Notes under the pieces: model-generated
What the model saw: the letters and a program-made list of their open reading frames with translations, nothing else
Told to the model about the DNA's origin: nothing
The model's database searches: none
Assembly (NCBI GenBank): GCA_947489195.1
Contig: CANLCT010000024.1
Location: 1 to 60,075 of the forward strand
Origin: an uncultured Aquimarina sp.
GTDB lineage: Bacteria; Bacteroidota; Bacteroidia; Flavobacteriales; Flavobacteriaceae
Reading direction: 5' to 3'
DNA: 60,075 nt
Part shown: piece by piece, positions 25,819-36,540 of the stretch
Layout of the letters: every line of letters begins with the position of its first letter
Numbering within the stretch: position 1 is the first letter of the stretch
Position numbers and translations under genes: made by a program

Positions 25819-27804
25819 ATGAAGGTGAACATAAAAGTCTTAATTAAATTTCTATTTCTTTTTTTTATTATTAACAATGTCCAGGCACAAGTTTTTGAAC
25901 CTGTTAAATGGATAACTTCTTCGAAAGATTTAGGTAATAATGAATATGAAATCCAATTTAAAGCGAGTATTGAAAAAGGGTGGCACATATATAGTCAGCA
26001 TTTAAAAGGAGATGAAGGTCCTTTGCCTACAGAATTTACAGTAAGTGCAAAAAACATAAGTCTTAACGGAGGAGTTATAGAACCTAAAGGTATTGAAGGT
26101 TTTGATAAAACTTTTGAAATCAATATCAAGTATTTTGAAAATTCGGCAGTTTTTACGCAAAAATTAAAGTTGCTTGACGGGTATCAAGATCCTATTAAAG
26201 CCTCGGTATTATTTATGGTATGCGATGATGAACGATGTTTACCGCCCGAAGAAAAGGAGTTTTTGATCAATTTGAAATCTTCTAAATCTGAAACAGGAGC
26301 CTTAAATTCATCTATTACAAAAAAGGATAAGTTACTATCTGAACAACTACGTTTGCCAATACAAACAAATGGAACGTTCTTATTATCTTCAACAGAAAAA
26401 AAAGGCTTATGGAAGCTGTTTTTTCTTGGTTTTTTAGGGGGACTAATTGCTTTACTAACACCTTGTGTTTTTCCAATGATACCCTTAACAGTATCTTTTT
26501 TTTCACATAGTTCTAATAGTTCAAGCGAAGGAATAATGAAAGCGCTGTTATATGGATTGTTTATTTTAGCAATTTACATTTTGGTTAGTGTTCCTTTTCA
26601 TGTCATGGATTCTGTAAATCCAGACATGCTTAATAATGTATCAACAAATACATGGTTAAATCTATTATTCTTTATTGTTTTTGTAGTATTTGCAATTTCC
26701 TTTTTTGGATATTTTGAAATTACGTTACCTTCTAAATGGAGTAATGCGATGGATTCTAAAGCAACTAAACTTGGAGGGGTTTTAGGTGTTTTTTTTATGG
26801 CTTTAACTCTAACTTTAGTTTCCTTTTCATGCACTGGGCCAATATTAGGCTCTTTGTTAGGTGGTTCGTTGTCAAATGATGGAGGAGCAATACAGCTTAC
26901 TTATGGTATGGCGGGTTTTGGATTAGCATTGGCATTACCTTTTGCTTTTTTTGCTCTATTTCCCAATCTACTAAAAAAATTACCTAAAAGTGGAGGATGG
27001 ATGACTACCGTAAAGGTTGTTTTAGGTTTTGTAGAATTAGCCTTTGCTTTAAAGTTTTTATCAAATGCAGATTTAGTTGAGCATTGGGGGCTGTTGAAAC
27101 GCGAAGTTTTTGTAGGTTTATGGATTTTAATATCACTAGCTTTGGCAGCTTATTTATTCGGCTTATTTCGTTTTCCGCATGATGCGCCTAATCAAAAAAT
27201 AGGTGCACCTAAAAAAATACTGGGAGTAATAGCTCTTGTTTTTGCAGGTTATTTAGTACCAGGCGTGTTGCCTACAAAAGAACCTAATTTGAAATGGTTA
27301 AGTGGATTTCCGCCGCCAACATTTTATAGTTTGTACAACACATCCGCCTCCAATTTGCATACTTTTGGAAAATATGTATACACAGACTTTGAAGAAGGGC
27401 TTGCTGTAGCAAAAAAAATGAGTAAACCTATTTTAATTGATTTTACAGGGTGGGCTTGTGTTAACTGCCGAAAAATGGAGGAACAAGTATGGAGTGATCC
27501 AAGTGTAAAAAAAATATTAGAAGAGGTGGTGTTGATTTCATTATATGTTGATGATAGAAAAGAATTAGATAAGTCAGCACAGTTTACATATCAATTCCCT
27601 AATTCTAGTAAATTAAAAAAGATAAAAACAATTGGAGATAAATGGGCAACATTCCAAACAATTAATTTTTTAAATAATTCGCAGCCTTATTATGTATTAA
27701 TGGATAGTGCATATAATTTATTGCAGAATCCTATAGGGTATACACCCGATATTAAAAAATATCATAATTGGTTAAAAGAAGGAATAAATAAAAAGGAATT
27801 GTAA
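25819..27804 (+). CDS. dsbD: Thiol:disulfide interchange protein DsbD
   Basis: 661 residues in the three-part DsbD order. A signal peptide precedes the periplasmic alpha domain with VCDDERCLPPEE (~135). The membrane domain beta has about eight helices, with the redox cysteines in LLTPCVFPMIPL and SFSCTGPILGSL. The C-terminal thioredoxin domain gamma has GWACVNCRKME (~550). It carries electrons from cytoplasmic thioredoxin to periplasmic thiol proteins. Placed 48 nt after tilS and near a periplasmic thioredoxin, it likely forms a redox unit. Confidence 0.93.
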   Translation: MKVNIKVLIKFLFLFFIINNVQAQVFEPVKWITSSKDLGNNEYEIQFKASIEKGWHIYSQHLKGDEGPLPTEFTVSAKNISLNGGVIEPKGIEGFDKTFEINIKYFENSAVFTQKLKLLDGYQDPIKASVLFMVCDDERCLPPEEKEFLINLKSSKSETGALNSSITKKDKLLSEQLRLPIQTNGTFLLSSTEKKGLWKLFFLGFLGGLIALLTPCVFPMIPLTVSFFSHSSNSSSEGIMKALLYGLFILAIYILVSVPFHVMDSVNPDMLNNVSTNTWLNLLFFIVFVVFAISFFGYFEITLPSKWSNAMDSKATKLGGVLGVFFMALTLTLVSFSCTGPILGSLLGGSLSNDGGAIQLTYGMAGFGLALALPFAFFALFPNLLKKLPKSGGWMTTVKVVLGFVELAFALKFLSNADLVEHWGLLKREVFVGLWILISLALAAYLFGLFRFPHDAPNQKIGAPKKILGVIALVFAGYLVPGVLPTKEPNLKWLSGFPPPTFYSLYNTSASNLHTFGKYVYTDFEEGLAVAKKMSKPILIDFTGWACVNCRKMEEQVWSDPSVKKILEEVVLISLYVDDRKELDKSAQFTYQFPNSSKLKKIKTIGDKWATFQTINFLNNSQPYYVLMDSAYNLLQNPIGYTPDIKKYHNWLKEGINKKEL

Positions 27805-28002
27805 AAAACTTATCTAATATTTTTAATCATTTTAGAATACAATAGTAATACGAAAAAATACGTTGCTGCTATTTGGATATTTGTTGTGTTTATTTTAACA
27901 AAAAGCTTAATTTATTAAAATATACGCAATTTATCAGCCGAAAACGTTTTAGTTTTTTCTAGGATTAGGTTATTATATTCATTTAAAATACTTTTGGACT
28001 CA

Positions 28003-28989
28003 ATGACTAAAAAGATTACAAAAATAGGTGTTTTAACATCGGGTGGTGATGCACCAGGAATGAATGCTGCAATTAGAGCAGTAGTACGTGCATGCGCACA
28101 TTACCATATAAAATGCATTGGTATATACGAAGGTTATAAAGGTCTTATTGAAAATAATACGGTGGAGCTAGATGCCCGATCAGTAGCTAATACTATTAAT
28201 AGAGGAGGTACTTTTTTAAGATCGGCTCGCTGCTTAGAGTTTATTCAGCCAGAAGGAAGAGAAATTGCCCATGCTAATTTAATAAAATTAGGTATTGATG
28301 CATTAGTAGTTATAGGTGGTGATGGTAGTTTTACTGGAGCTTTAAAATTAAATAATGAATTTAATTTCCCTGTAGTAGGTATTCCAGGAACTATTGATAA
28401 TGATATTAATGGAACAGATTACACTATAGGTTATGATACGGCTTTAAATACGGTTGTAGATGCTATTGATAAAATACGTGATACAGCTAGTTCACATAAT
28501 AGACTGTTTTTAGTTGAGGTTATGGGGCGTGATGCAGGTGATATAGCCATTAGTGCTGGGATTGGCGGTGGAGCAGAAGAAATTTTGATTCCGGAAAAGG
28601 ATGATTTTAGTATTGATCGCTTGATGGAATCTTTAGAGCACAGTAGAAAAACGGGAAAAACATCAAGTATAATAATTGTTGCAGAAGGGAAAAAGGGAAT
28701 GAATATTTTGGAAATGCGTGATTACGTGCACAAGCATAGACCAGAATATGATGTGCGAGTTTCTGTTCTAGGACATGTTCAAAGGGGAGGAGCTCCTAGT
28801 TGTACAGATAGAGTTTTAGCAAGTAAGCTTGGTGTAGGAGCTGTTGATGCTCTAATGCAAGGTTTAACCAATGTGATGATAGGGGTTAGTCATCGTAAGG
28901 CAGTAACAGTTGATTTAAATATAGCCTTAGATAAAAATAGAAAATTAGATAGAGACCTACTGCGTGTTGCAGATATTGTTTCTCTATAG
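28003..28989 (+). CDS. pfkA: 6-phosphofructokinase
   Basis: 328 residues from the ATG at 28003; an in-frame TTG nine bases upstream is less likely. All group A PFK signatures are present: GVLTSGGDAPGMNAAIRAVV, GGDGSFTGA (ATP), PGTIDNDINGTDYTIGYDTA (catalytic Asp), VEVMGRDAGDIA and LGHVQRGGAPSCTDR. The GGDGS motif, with Gly rather than Asp after GGD, fits the ATP-dependent form. It commits fructose 6-phosphate to glycolysis and is followed 40 nt later by gap, forming a glycolytic pair. Confidence 0.95.
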   Translation: MTKKITKIGVLTSGGDAPGMNAAIRAVVRACAHYHIKCIGIYEGYKGLIENNTVELDARSVANTINRGGTFLRSARCLEFIQPEGREIAHANLIKLGIDALVVIGGDGSFTGALKLNNEFNFPVVGIPGTIDNDINGTDYTIGYDTALNTVVDAIDKIRDTASSHNRLFLVEVMGRDAGDIAISAGIGGGAEEILIPEKDDFSIDRLMESLEHSRKTGKTSSIIIVAEGKKGMNILEMRDYVHKHRPEYDVRVSVLGHVQRGGAPSCTDRVLASKLGVGAVDALMQGLTNVMIGVSHRKAVTVDLNIALDKNRKLDRDLLRVADIVSL

Positions 28990-29026
28990 TTTTATAAATA
29001 AAATTGAATATTAAACTAAAATTTGA

Positions 29027-30031
<1,005 letters not shown>

Positions 30032-30039
30032 TATATTAC

Positions 30040-30068
30040 AAAGCCCTGTATGAAAATTACGGGGCTTT
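30040..30068 (+). terminator. Terminator of the pfkA-gap unit
   Basis: A 10-bp stem (30040-30049 with 30059-30068, one wobble) followed by a T-run, 9 nt after the gap stop codon. Confidence 0.9.
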
Positions 30069-30112
30069 TTGTATTTTAACATTACGAATCATTAACTCAT
30101 AAAATATACTCT

Positions 30113-30967
30113 ATGATTTTACTTGCCGATGGAGGATCAACTAAATGTGACTGGATTCTTTTAGATCATAATGGTGAACAAGTACTCAAAACTAGAACAA
30201 AAGGATTGAATCCTGCTGTCTTTAAATCAGATGTGCTTGAAACTAGACTTTATGCTAATGAAGATTTGAAAGATTACAAAAGCCAAGTTAAAAGTGTTCA
30301 TTTTTATGGAGCTGGTTGTGGTACCCCTGAGCCAACAAAAATTTTAGAAGATATATTAAAAAAATATTTTGTTGATGCAGAAATCATGGTTAAAGAAGAT
30401 ATGGTTGCTGCAGTTTTTGCTGCAACTACTGAACCAGGAATTGTTTGTATTTTAGGAACAGGATCAAATAGCTGTTATTTTGATGGTGACAATATTCAAA
30501 TGGAAGTGGAATCTTTAGGCTATGTGCTTATGGATGAGGCTAGCGGGAATTATTTTGGAAAACGATTATTACGTGATTACTATTACAAACGTATGCCAAA
30601 AGTAATTGCCGATGAATTTGAAAAACGATACGATCTATCTCCAGATACTATAAAAGAGAATGTTTATCGCAACGATAATCCTAATACTTACTTAGCAAAC
30701 TTTGCAGAATTTATTTTTACTAGTGAAGAACGTAATGGTTATTTTTATTTATTGATTACCGAAGGGATTAAGAAATTTATAGAAAATAGAGTAATGTGTT
30801 TTCCTGAAGCTCAAAATGTACCTATCCATTTTATAGGATCAATAGCGCATTTTAGTCAAGATATTATTAAGGATGCCTTGTTACCTTATCATTTAACTAT
30901 GGGAAATATTGTAAGACGCCCTATTGAAGGTATTATTGATTACTACCGTAATGAAATTCTAGCATAA
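30113..30967 (+). CDS. BadF/BadG-type ATPase, N-acetylglucosamine kinase-like
   Basis: 284 residues of the ASKHA sugar-kinase fold: phosphate-1 motif LLADGGSTKCDWILLD at the start, KEDMVAAVFAATTEPGIVCILGTGSNSCYF (phosphate-2), and the adenosine motif IHFIGSIAHFSQ near the end. Homologues are annotated as N-acetylglucosamine kinases or BadF/BadG/BcrA/BcrD ATPases. In a flavobacterium it most likely phosphorylates a recycled amino sugar from peptidoglycan or chitin. It has its own initiation region after the gap terminator. Confidence 0.82.
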   Translation: MILLADGGSTKCDWILLDHNGEQVLKTRTKGLNPAVFKSDVLETRLYANEDLKDYKSQVKSVHFYGAGCGTPEPTKILEDILKKYFVDAEIMVKEDMVAAVFAATTEPGIVCILGTGSNSCYFDGDNIQMEVESLGYVLMDEASGNYFGKRLLRDYYYKRMPKVIADEFEKRYDLSPDTIKENVYRNDNPNTYLANFAEFIFTSEERNGYFYLLITEGIKKFIENRVMCFPEAQNVPIHFIGSIAHFSQDIIKDALLPYHLTMGNIVRRPIEGIIDYYRNEILA

Positions 30968-31060
30968 AGAATAATTAAAATACTATAATAATATTACAAG
31001 TACTTTTCTATATAATAGAGGGTACTTTTTTTATTTATAACAATTTGAAACTTTCAAAAG

Positions 31061-31106
31061 TATAATCATAAAAGCCACCCAAATAAAGGTGGCTTTTATG
31101 ATTATA
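31061..31106. terminator. Bidirectional terminator between convergent genes
   Basis: A perfect 19-bp inverted repeat (31061-31079 with 31088-31106), T/A-rich at both ends, separates the kinase gene (+) from the metalloprotease gene (-). Confidence 0.92.
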
Positions 31107-31136
31107 TTATGTGTATTTGAAGTGAAAGATTAAAGA

Positions 31137-33737
31137 TTAGTCTTTTACTATGTTCGATTTGTAAACTTCTTTTTCAGTAAAAATAGTGGCAATATAAGTG
31201 CCTTTCTTTAATGTGTTTAAATTTATGCTTAAATACGACGTATTACTAGTACCATTAAAGCTAGCGACAAAGTTACCTGTAGAGTTATGTAAGATTATTT
31301 TGGATATATAATCTGGAGCATTAACAGTTACATTGCTATCTACTGGATTCGGGTATGTCGATACCGTTTGTATATTGCTTTTAGTATACAACAAACTTAA
31401 ATCAGAGGTTGCTGTTGAAGATGTGTTTGCTGCTGTAATAGTTACTTTGTCAATGTTAAACCCACCACTTAATGAGGTTAGGCGGAGTATTTTTTGACCT
31501 GCAGTTAAAGAAATAGTATTTTGATTAATAAATTGAAAATTTTCCCAGCTGGATGTATTTGGTACTGTGAAATCTTGACCTAAAGGAATTCCATCAATGG
31601 ATAACTGAAAGGTTTTGTTGTCAAAAATAGATGAAGCTAATGCACTAAAATTATATAATCCTGTTTGTTGAATATCAATAGTGTATTCAATCCATTCATC
31701 TTTTTGTATCCAAGCTACAATACCGCTATACATATCTACATCATCTGTTCTTAAATAGTTTCCATTGTTCCCCGTATCTTTATCATTATAGGCTACACCT
31801 TGACCTCCTAAATCATAAAATTCCATTTCAACAGTACCAGGAACAACTTGAGCTATCCCGTTGTAAGGGGATTGAGGTGTAGTAGAAGGGGTTAGGTTAA
31901 AGGAAATTTTATCGATGTTAAACCTTCCTGTGGTAGTTTCAAATCGTAAAACATTGGTCCCTGCTGTTAAAGAGATATTTGATTGCGAAATTTCTTCAAA
32001 ATCTCCCCAATCATTAGTATTCGGAACATTAAATGATTGTCCTATAGTATTTCCATCTACGCTAAGTGAAAAGCTATTGTTATTTGTAATTGAGGCGACA
32101 TTTGCGGTTAATGTGTATAAACCTGTTTGTTGAATATTAATAGTGTATTCAATCCATTCATCCTTTTGTATCCAAGCCACAATGCCGTTGTACATATCTA
32201 CATCATCTGTTCTTAAATAGTTTCCATTGTTCCCCGTATCTTTATCATTATAGGCTACACCTTGACCTCCTAGGTCATAAAATTCCATTTCAACAGTACC
32301 AGGAACCGCTTGAGCTATTCCGTTGTAAGGGGATTGAGATGTAGTAGAAGGGGTTAGGTTAAAGGAAATTTTATCGATGTTAAACCTTCCTGTGGTAGTT
32401 TCAAATCGTAAAACATTGGTCCCTGCTGTTAAAGAGATATTTGATTGCGAAATTTCTTCAAAATCTCCCCAATCATTAGTATTCGGAACATTAAATAATT
32501 GTCCTATAGTATTTCCATCTACGCTAAGTGAAAAGCTATTGTTATTTGTAATTGAGGCGACATTTGCGGTTAATGTGTATAAACCTGTTTGTTGAATATT
32601 AATAGTGTATTCAATCCATTCATCCTTTTGTATCCAAGCCACAATGCCGTTGTACATATCTACATCATCTGTTCTTAAATAGTTTCCATTGTTCCCCGTA
32701 TCTTTATCATTATAGGATACACCTTGACCTCCTAGGTCATAAAATTCCATTTCAACAGTACCAGGAACTACTTGAGCTATCCCGTTGTAAGGAGATTGAT
32801 TAATTGTTGGAATCTCTTTTAAATCAATTCTGTAATTTTCAGCAGTAAACCGCGCTTTTTCTAATTGCATAGGTGTCAATTCTGTTCGGCAATGATGTCT
32901 TGAATAACTCATTACATTATTGGTATTTGGAGTGTAATAATCACCATTAACATCAGTTTCAGCAGCAGTATAATTACAGTCAAAGTCAACTTTTGAATAA
33001 GACAATTGAGGATCTGCAGGGGTGTCACAAATTAAGTCACCCGCAGTAGAGCAGTTAGAACCATTAACATATTCATTACCGCGATAGTTTTCATGGGTAT
33101 GAAATAAGTCTAAATAGTGTCCAATTTCATGTACAAAAGTTGTTTCAGGAAAGCCCCCCATACAATGTGTATCCATAAAAATACGATCTAGATCATTTTC
33201 TAAATTATTTGGATCAGGAAAATAAGCATAACCACAATAGGTACCTCCATTTGAGTTGGATATACTATTAGCAAAGTATAAATTTAAAACCTGATCTACT
33301 TCATGAGTATCAGTTATCAAATACTCTTCAGACATAATGAAGTCATAAAAACGATCAGAATTTATATAATTAGGGCTTTGATATTCTTTAAATTCAATAT
33401 TAAGATTCTTAAAAAAATCATTTGCATATTGTATTCCTTCATTTATTTTCTGTATTGAAATTCCACCAGTACCGTCTGCCCTTGTTATAATATGCGATAT
33501 GTATGGGATAATAATTTTTTTTCTAGTAACGGCATTTCTGGTGGTTAATAAGGCCCTTCGATTCGTTTTTTCCGAAGCCATTAAACGATTAATGGTTAAT
33601 GCATTTTGGAAATCTTTATCAGTGGTTTTTACTGCACAGCCTTGACTGTATAAAGTATTCATACAGGAAACAAGTAGTGCTAAAATGGTAATTTTTTTTG
33701 ATAGGCCTTTTTTTGAATGTGTGAATAGCGTTTTCAT
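31137..33737 (-). CDS. Secreted M43-type zinc metalloprotease with three CBM6-like domains and T9SS signal
   Basis: 866 residues. After a signal peptide (to ~31) comes a pappalysin-like metalloprotease domain (~70-310). The zinc site is HEIGHYLDLFH (His203, Glu204, His207, His213), with a Met-turn in NNVMSYSRHHC and conserved cysteines (YCGYAY, DTHCMGG, LICDTPADP). Three CBM6-like beta-sandwich domains follow (~316-460, 468-614, 622-762), each opening SPYNGIAQ and containing YNDKDTGNNGNYLRTDD and WIQKDEWIEYTI. The end is a type A sorting domain (TYPNPVDSNVTVNAP, ends KSNIVKD). Expected to be a surface or released protease held on a polysaccharide matrix such as an algal cell wall, which its CBMs would bind. 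Domains 1 and 2 are almost identical at the DNA level. Peptide substrate unknown. Confidence 0.88.
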   Translation of the reverse strand: MKTLFTHSKKGLSKKITILALLVSCMNTLYSQGCAVKTTDKDFQNALTINRLMASEKTNRRALLTTRNAVTRKKIIIPYISHIITRADGTGGISIQKINEGIQYANDFFKNLNIEFKEYQSPNYINSDRFYDFIMSEEYLITDTHEVDQVLNLYFANSISNSNGGTYCGYAYFPDPNNLENDLDRIFMDTHCMGGFPETTFVHEIGHYLDLFHTHENYRGNEYVNGSNCSTAGDLICDTPADPQLSYSKVDFDCNYTAAETDVNGDYYTPNTNNVMSYSRHHCRTELTPMQLEKARFTAENYRIDLKEIPTINQSPYNGIAQVVPGTVEMEFYDLGGQGVSYNDKDTGNNGNYLRTDDVDMYNGIVAWIQKDEWIEYTINIQQTGLYTLTANVASITNNNSFSLSVDGNTIGQLFNVPNTNDWGDFEEISQSNISLTAGTNVLRFETTTGRFNIDKISFNLTPSTTSQSPYNGIAQAVPGTVEMEFYDLGGQGVAYNDKDTGNNGNYLRTDDVDMYNGIVAWIQKDEWIEYTINIQQTGLYTLTANVASITNNNSFSLSVDGNTIGQSFNVPNTNDWGDFEEISQSNISLTAGTNVLRFETTTGRFNIDKISFNLTPSTTPQSPYNGIAQVVPGTVEMEFYDLGGQGVAYNDKDTGNNGNYLRTDDVDMYSGIVAWIQKDEWIEYTIDIQQTGLYNFSALASSIFDNKTFQLSIDGIPLGQDFTVPNTSSWENFQFINQNTISLTAGQKILRLTSLSGGFNIDKVTITAANTSSTATSDLSLLYTKSNIQTVSTYPNPVDSNVTVNAPDYISKIILHNSTGNFVASFNGTSNTSYLSINLNTLKKGTYIATIFTEKEVYKSNIVKD
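31870..32795 (-). repeat. Tandem 462-bp coding repeats (CBM6-like modules 1 and 2, with divergent module 3 beyond)
   Basis: Modules 1 (~32350-32795) and 2 (~31885-32335) repeat with a period of 462 bp and differ at only a handful of bases; module 3 (~31440-31873) shares the first half closely but diverges in its second half. The pattern indicates recent duplication or gene conversion inside the metalloprotease gene. Confidence 0.95.
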
Positions 33738-34147
33738 TTTAATAGGTGGTTTATTAGTTTAATGGTTTGTTTATAGTTCGTTTTCAGTTATTTCGGGGTT
33801 ATATAAAACTACTTTTTATGTTTTTTTTAATAAACCAATTACTAATAAATTGAGCTTGTATATGCGTTTTTAAAGATTTCTTAAAAAGGGGTAAAGTTTG
33901 ATCTCAATGAAATCGTTTTTTTGATTGTTGTTTTTAACAATTTATTAAGTTTTATGTACAATTATTAAAAATTACATTTTGGGTTATTATAGGGAGGAGG
34001 CTAGAAAAGCTTGAAATGTTAACTTAATGTTAAAAATAGTGTAAGAATATACGGACTCAATCGTCTAAAGTAGGCTTAAGTTGAGTTTTTTTTGCTAAAA
34101 AAATAAAGGGATTATATTGATTTTAAGGGGGTTATTTTGTCCCTTTT
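33738..34147. other. Non-coding gap between protease and histidine kinase genes
   Basis: 410 bp with no gene seen. A weak hairpin AAAGGGA/TCCCTTT (34105-34146, long loop, plus-strand A-run beyond it) may terminate the kinase gene, whose stop codon overlaps the end of this structure. Confidence 0.4.
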
Positions 34148-35956
34148 TTAAAGTGTATTATCGGCAATAGGATAATTAATGACTACTCTGGTACCATTAC
34201 TTGGAGTAGAGTTTAAGAACACACGACCATTAATATATTCCATACGTTCTTTCATAAAAAATAAGCCCATACCACCTTCTGAACTATCCTTAGGAGCTTT
34301 TGGCATTTTAGAAGGATCAAAGCCTTTACCATTATCTGTAATAGAAATGCTGAGTAGTTGATCTGTCTTTTTCATGGCTACTAAAATATAAGTAGCTTCG
34401 GCATATTTAATGGCGTTATTTATAGATTCTTGTGTAACCCTATATAAATTAGTTTCTACCAAAGTTTCAAACCTAAGATTATCTCGAACATTGTTTTCAA
34501 AAATAATTTCAGTTTTAGTAAACTTATTTAATTGATTAGTCATTTTTTGAATGGCTGTAATTACCCCATAATCTAACAATTCAGGTGGAGTTAAATTAAA
34601 TGTAGCCATGCGCACACCCAAAATAATATTTTTAGTTTGCTCTTTTAGTACATCAACTTTATCAATAAATTTTTCACTTTGAGATGCATCTAAAGATTCG
34701 ATGTTAAATTTTAGAGCGGTTAACATTTGACCTATGCTATCATGAATGTCCTTTGCAATACGTTTACGCTCTTCTTCTTGAGCTTCAACAATTAAACTCG
34801 CTTTTGATTTTTGAATAGCCGACTCGGTTTTTAACTTGTCTTCACGTAAACTATCAATTTTTTCTTGTGCTTTTTTTCGTTTAGAAATATCTAAGCATAC
34901 GATCAAATATTCGACAACACCTTTGTTTTTTATAATAGGAAAAATTGAGATATCCATCCATTCAATAGGTGTATGCTTGAATGATACTTGAAATTCATGA
35001 TTTAAAATGGTTCCTTTTCGAGCATTAATAAGGCCTTTTAGCTCCTGTTGTTGCGCTATGTTGAGCCCTAAATTTTCGTATATGATGTGTTTTAGGTTGT
35101 TTTTTTCTTTACTAATGATTTCTTTAATTCTTTTTCCACTAGAAATTATTGTTCCATCTTGATCTATACGGGCAAAAAATAAATTTTGATTTATGGCCTT
35201 TTGAAGTATTTGTAGTTCCTCTAAGGTTTCATTTTTTTGTTTTACAGCTGTATTTGCTTTATCTGCCATTTTAACAGCATTGTCTTTAGCTAATATAAGC
35301 TCAGAAATTGTACTTCTTATTTTGCTGGTTACAGGTTTAAATAATAAAAAGAATTCAGCCAATAATAAAAGTAATAAAAGCACAAAGGCAAAGTATTCAA
35401 TTTTTTTAATACTATTTATTTTCCACGAAGCATAATCCTCATAAGTATATACATACTCATTCATTTTAACTAAAAAAGCAGGCTCTTTTTTTATAAATGC
35501 AGTGATCCATTTATTAGATTCGGCTTGATTAGTATGAATTGAATTTTGAATTTTTTTACTAATAGTAAGCAATTCATTGATTTCTAAATTTACTTCAAAA
35601 AAGATTTTTTTCAGATTAACTTTTCTTGAAGATTTAGGAAGGTTTTCTAAATTGTTTTTTAATAACGAGTGAGCGTCGGCCCATTCATTTAATGCGCTAT
35701 TTAATTCTTTGTTATTATCTCTGGTTATTTGAAGTGGTGAATTCCAAAGTAAAATTGTTTTGCTAATTTTTTGACTTAACATACGCTGTTTACCAGCTAT
35801 ATTAATAATTTGTGCATCAAAATCATTATTTGACAAAGCACCTTGTATAAATATTTGAGTTATAATGACCAAAAAAGCAATAAAGCCTAATGCAATCATA
35901 TATACTTTGCTTAAGGTGCTAAAGGTTTTAGCATCTAATGATTCTTTGGTATTCAT
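34148..35956 (-). CDS. Membrane sensor histidine kinase with NIT/PilJ-like sensor and PAS domain
   Basis: 602 residues. Helix 1 (~18-38) and helix 2 (~190-210) enclose a periplasmic helical sensor containing NIAGKQRMLSQKISK, the P-box-like motif of PilJ/NarX nitrate-type sensors. A coiled linker leads to a PAS domain (~255-360, ending LIVCLDISKRKKAQEKI). The transmitter is of the NarL-partner HisKA_3 class: H-box EERKRIAKDIHDSIGQML, then an ATPase domain with NAIKYAEATYI, DNGKGFD and GGMGLFFMKERME. It should phosphorylate a LuxR/NarL-type regulator, which is not in this window. Its ATG overlaps the stop of the DUF4202 gene by one base (TAATG), so the two are translationally coupled. Nitrate or nitrite is the likely signal by analogy only. 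Confidence 0.85.
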   Translation of the reverse strand: MNTKESLDAKTFSTLSKVYMIALGFIAFLVIITQIFIQGALSNNDFDAQIINIAGKQRMLSQKISKTILLWNSPLQITRDNNKELNSALNEWADAHSLLKNNLENLPKSSRKVNLKKIFFEVNLEINELLTISKKIQNSIHTNQAESNKWITAFIKKEPAFLVKMNEYVYTYEDYASWKINSIKKIEYFAFVLLLLLLLAEFFLLFKPVTSKIRSTISELILAKDNAVKMADKANTAVKQKNETLEELQILQKAINQNLFFARIDQDGTIISSGKRIKEIISKEKNNLKHIIYENLGLNIAQQQELKGLINARKGTILNHEFQVSFKHTPIEWMDISIFPIIKNKGVVEYLIVCLDISKRKKAQEKIDSLREDKLKTESAIQKSKASLIVEAQEEERKRIAKDIHDSIGQMLTALKFNIESLDASQSEKFIDKVDVLKEQTKNIILGVRMATFNLTPPELLDYGVITAIQKMTNQLNKFTKTEIIFENNVRDNLRFETLVETNLYRVTQESINNAIKYAEATYILVAMKKTDQLLSISITDNGKGFDPSKMPKAPKDSSEGGMGLFFMKERMEYINGRVFLNSTPSNGTRVVINYPIADNTL

Positions 35957-36540
35957 TAAGCTAAGGCTTTTTTAATTAGAGATAAGCCTTTTTCACTATA
36001 AGATAATTTTAGTGCTGCTTCATGACCAGAGTCAGACATTTTTTTCCAGGTTTTTTGTACAATGTCAATCACTTTTTCGTCGGTATGTTTTTGCCTAAAT
36101 TCTTCATAGTAATATTCTAAAAAAACCAAACAAATTACATCTTCTAAAGTTTGTGTACCGGCATCTTTTTTTAAACGCTTTTTTTCTAATAGAAAAGCGA
36201 CACGTTCAATGATGTCTTGATCAAAGTTTAAACGATTTAAAATATCCGAAGCAGTTTTTGCATGAAATTTTTTTAATTCGGTACGCCAAGTTAGGTAGCC
36301 AACACGATTCATTTCATAATTACTTCTGGGAATTTCCCACCTACAAATATGTTGACATCTAGCGGCTAGTTGCAAAGCTACAGGCGCATTTGGAGCAAAA
36401 CTTGATAACACCTTAGTCATGCGTTGACCATAAATCAATTCCTTTGGGGTTGATGACCCATTAACAATTTCAATATTAGGGTCTTTTGAGTTCGCATGGT
36501 CAAAGGCGTCGTAGGCTTTGTTTAGTTGTAGTGTATTCAT
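35956..36540 (-). CDS. DUF4202 family protein
   Basis: 194 residues, cytoplasmic and mostly helical, of the DUF4202 family (features: AYDAFDHANSKDPN, LQLAARCQHICRWEIPRS, YLTWRTELKKFHA, VEDVICLVFLEYYYEEF-like LEDVICLVFLEYYYEEF). The conserved His/Cys/Asp pattern AARCQHICRW recalls HD-type metal-binding helices, but this is my inference. The family often lies beside nitrite/sulfite assimilation genes. Here it is first in a two-gene unit with a NarX-like kinase, which strengthens a link with nitrogen oxyanion response. No biochemical role is known to me. Confidence 0.82.
   Translation of the reverse strand: MNTLQLNKAYDAFDHANSKDPNIEIVNGSSTPKELIYGQRMTKVLSSFAPNAPVALQLAARCQHICRWEIPRSNYEMNRVGYLTWRTELKKFHAKTASDILNRLNFDQDIIERVAFLLEKKRLKKDAGTQTLEDVICLVFLEYYYEEFRQKHTDEKVIDIVQKTWKKMSDSGHEAALKLSYSEKGLSLIKKALA

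Noticed and set aside
31915..32595. Two identical plus-strand 72-codon frames
   Set aside because: They are antisense to the duplicated CBM6-like modules and are identical merely because the modules are.
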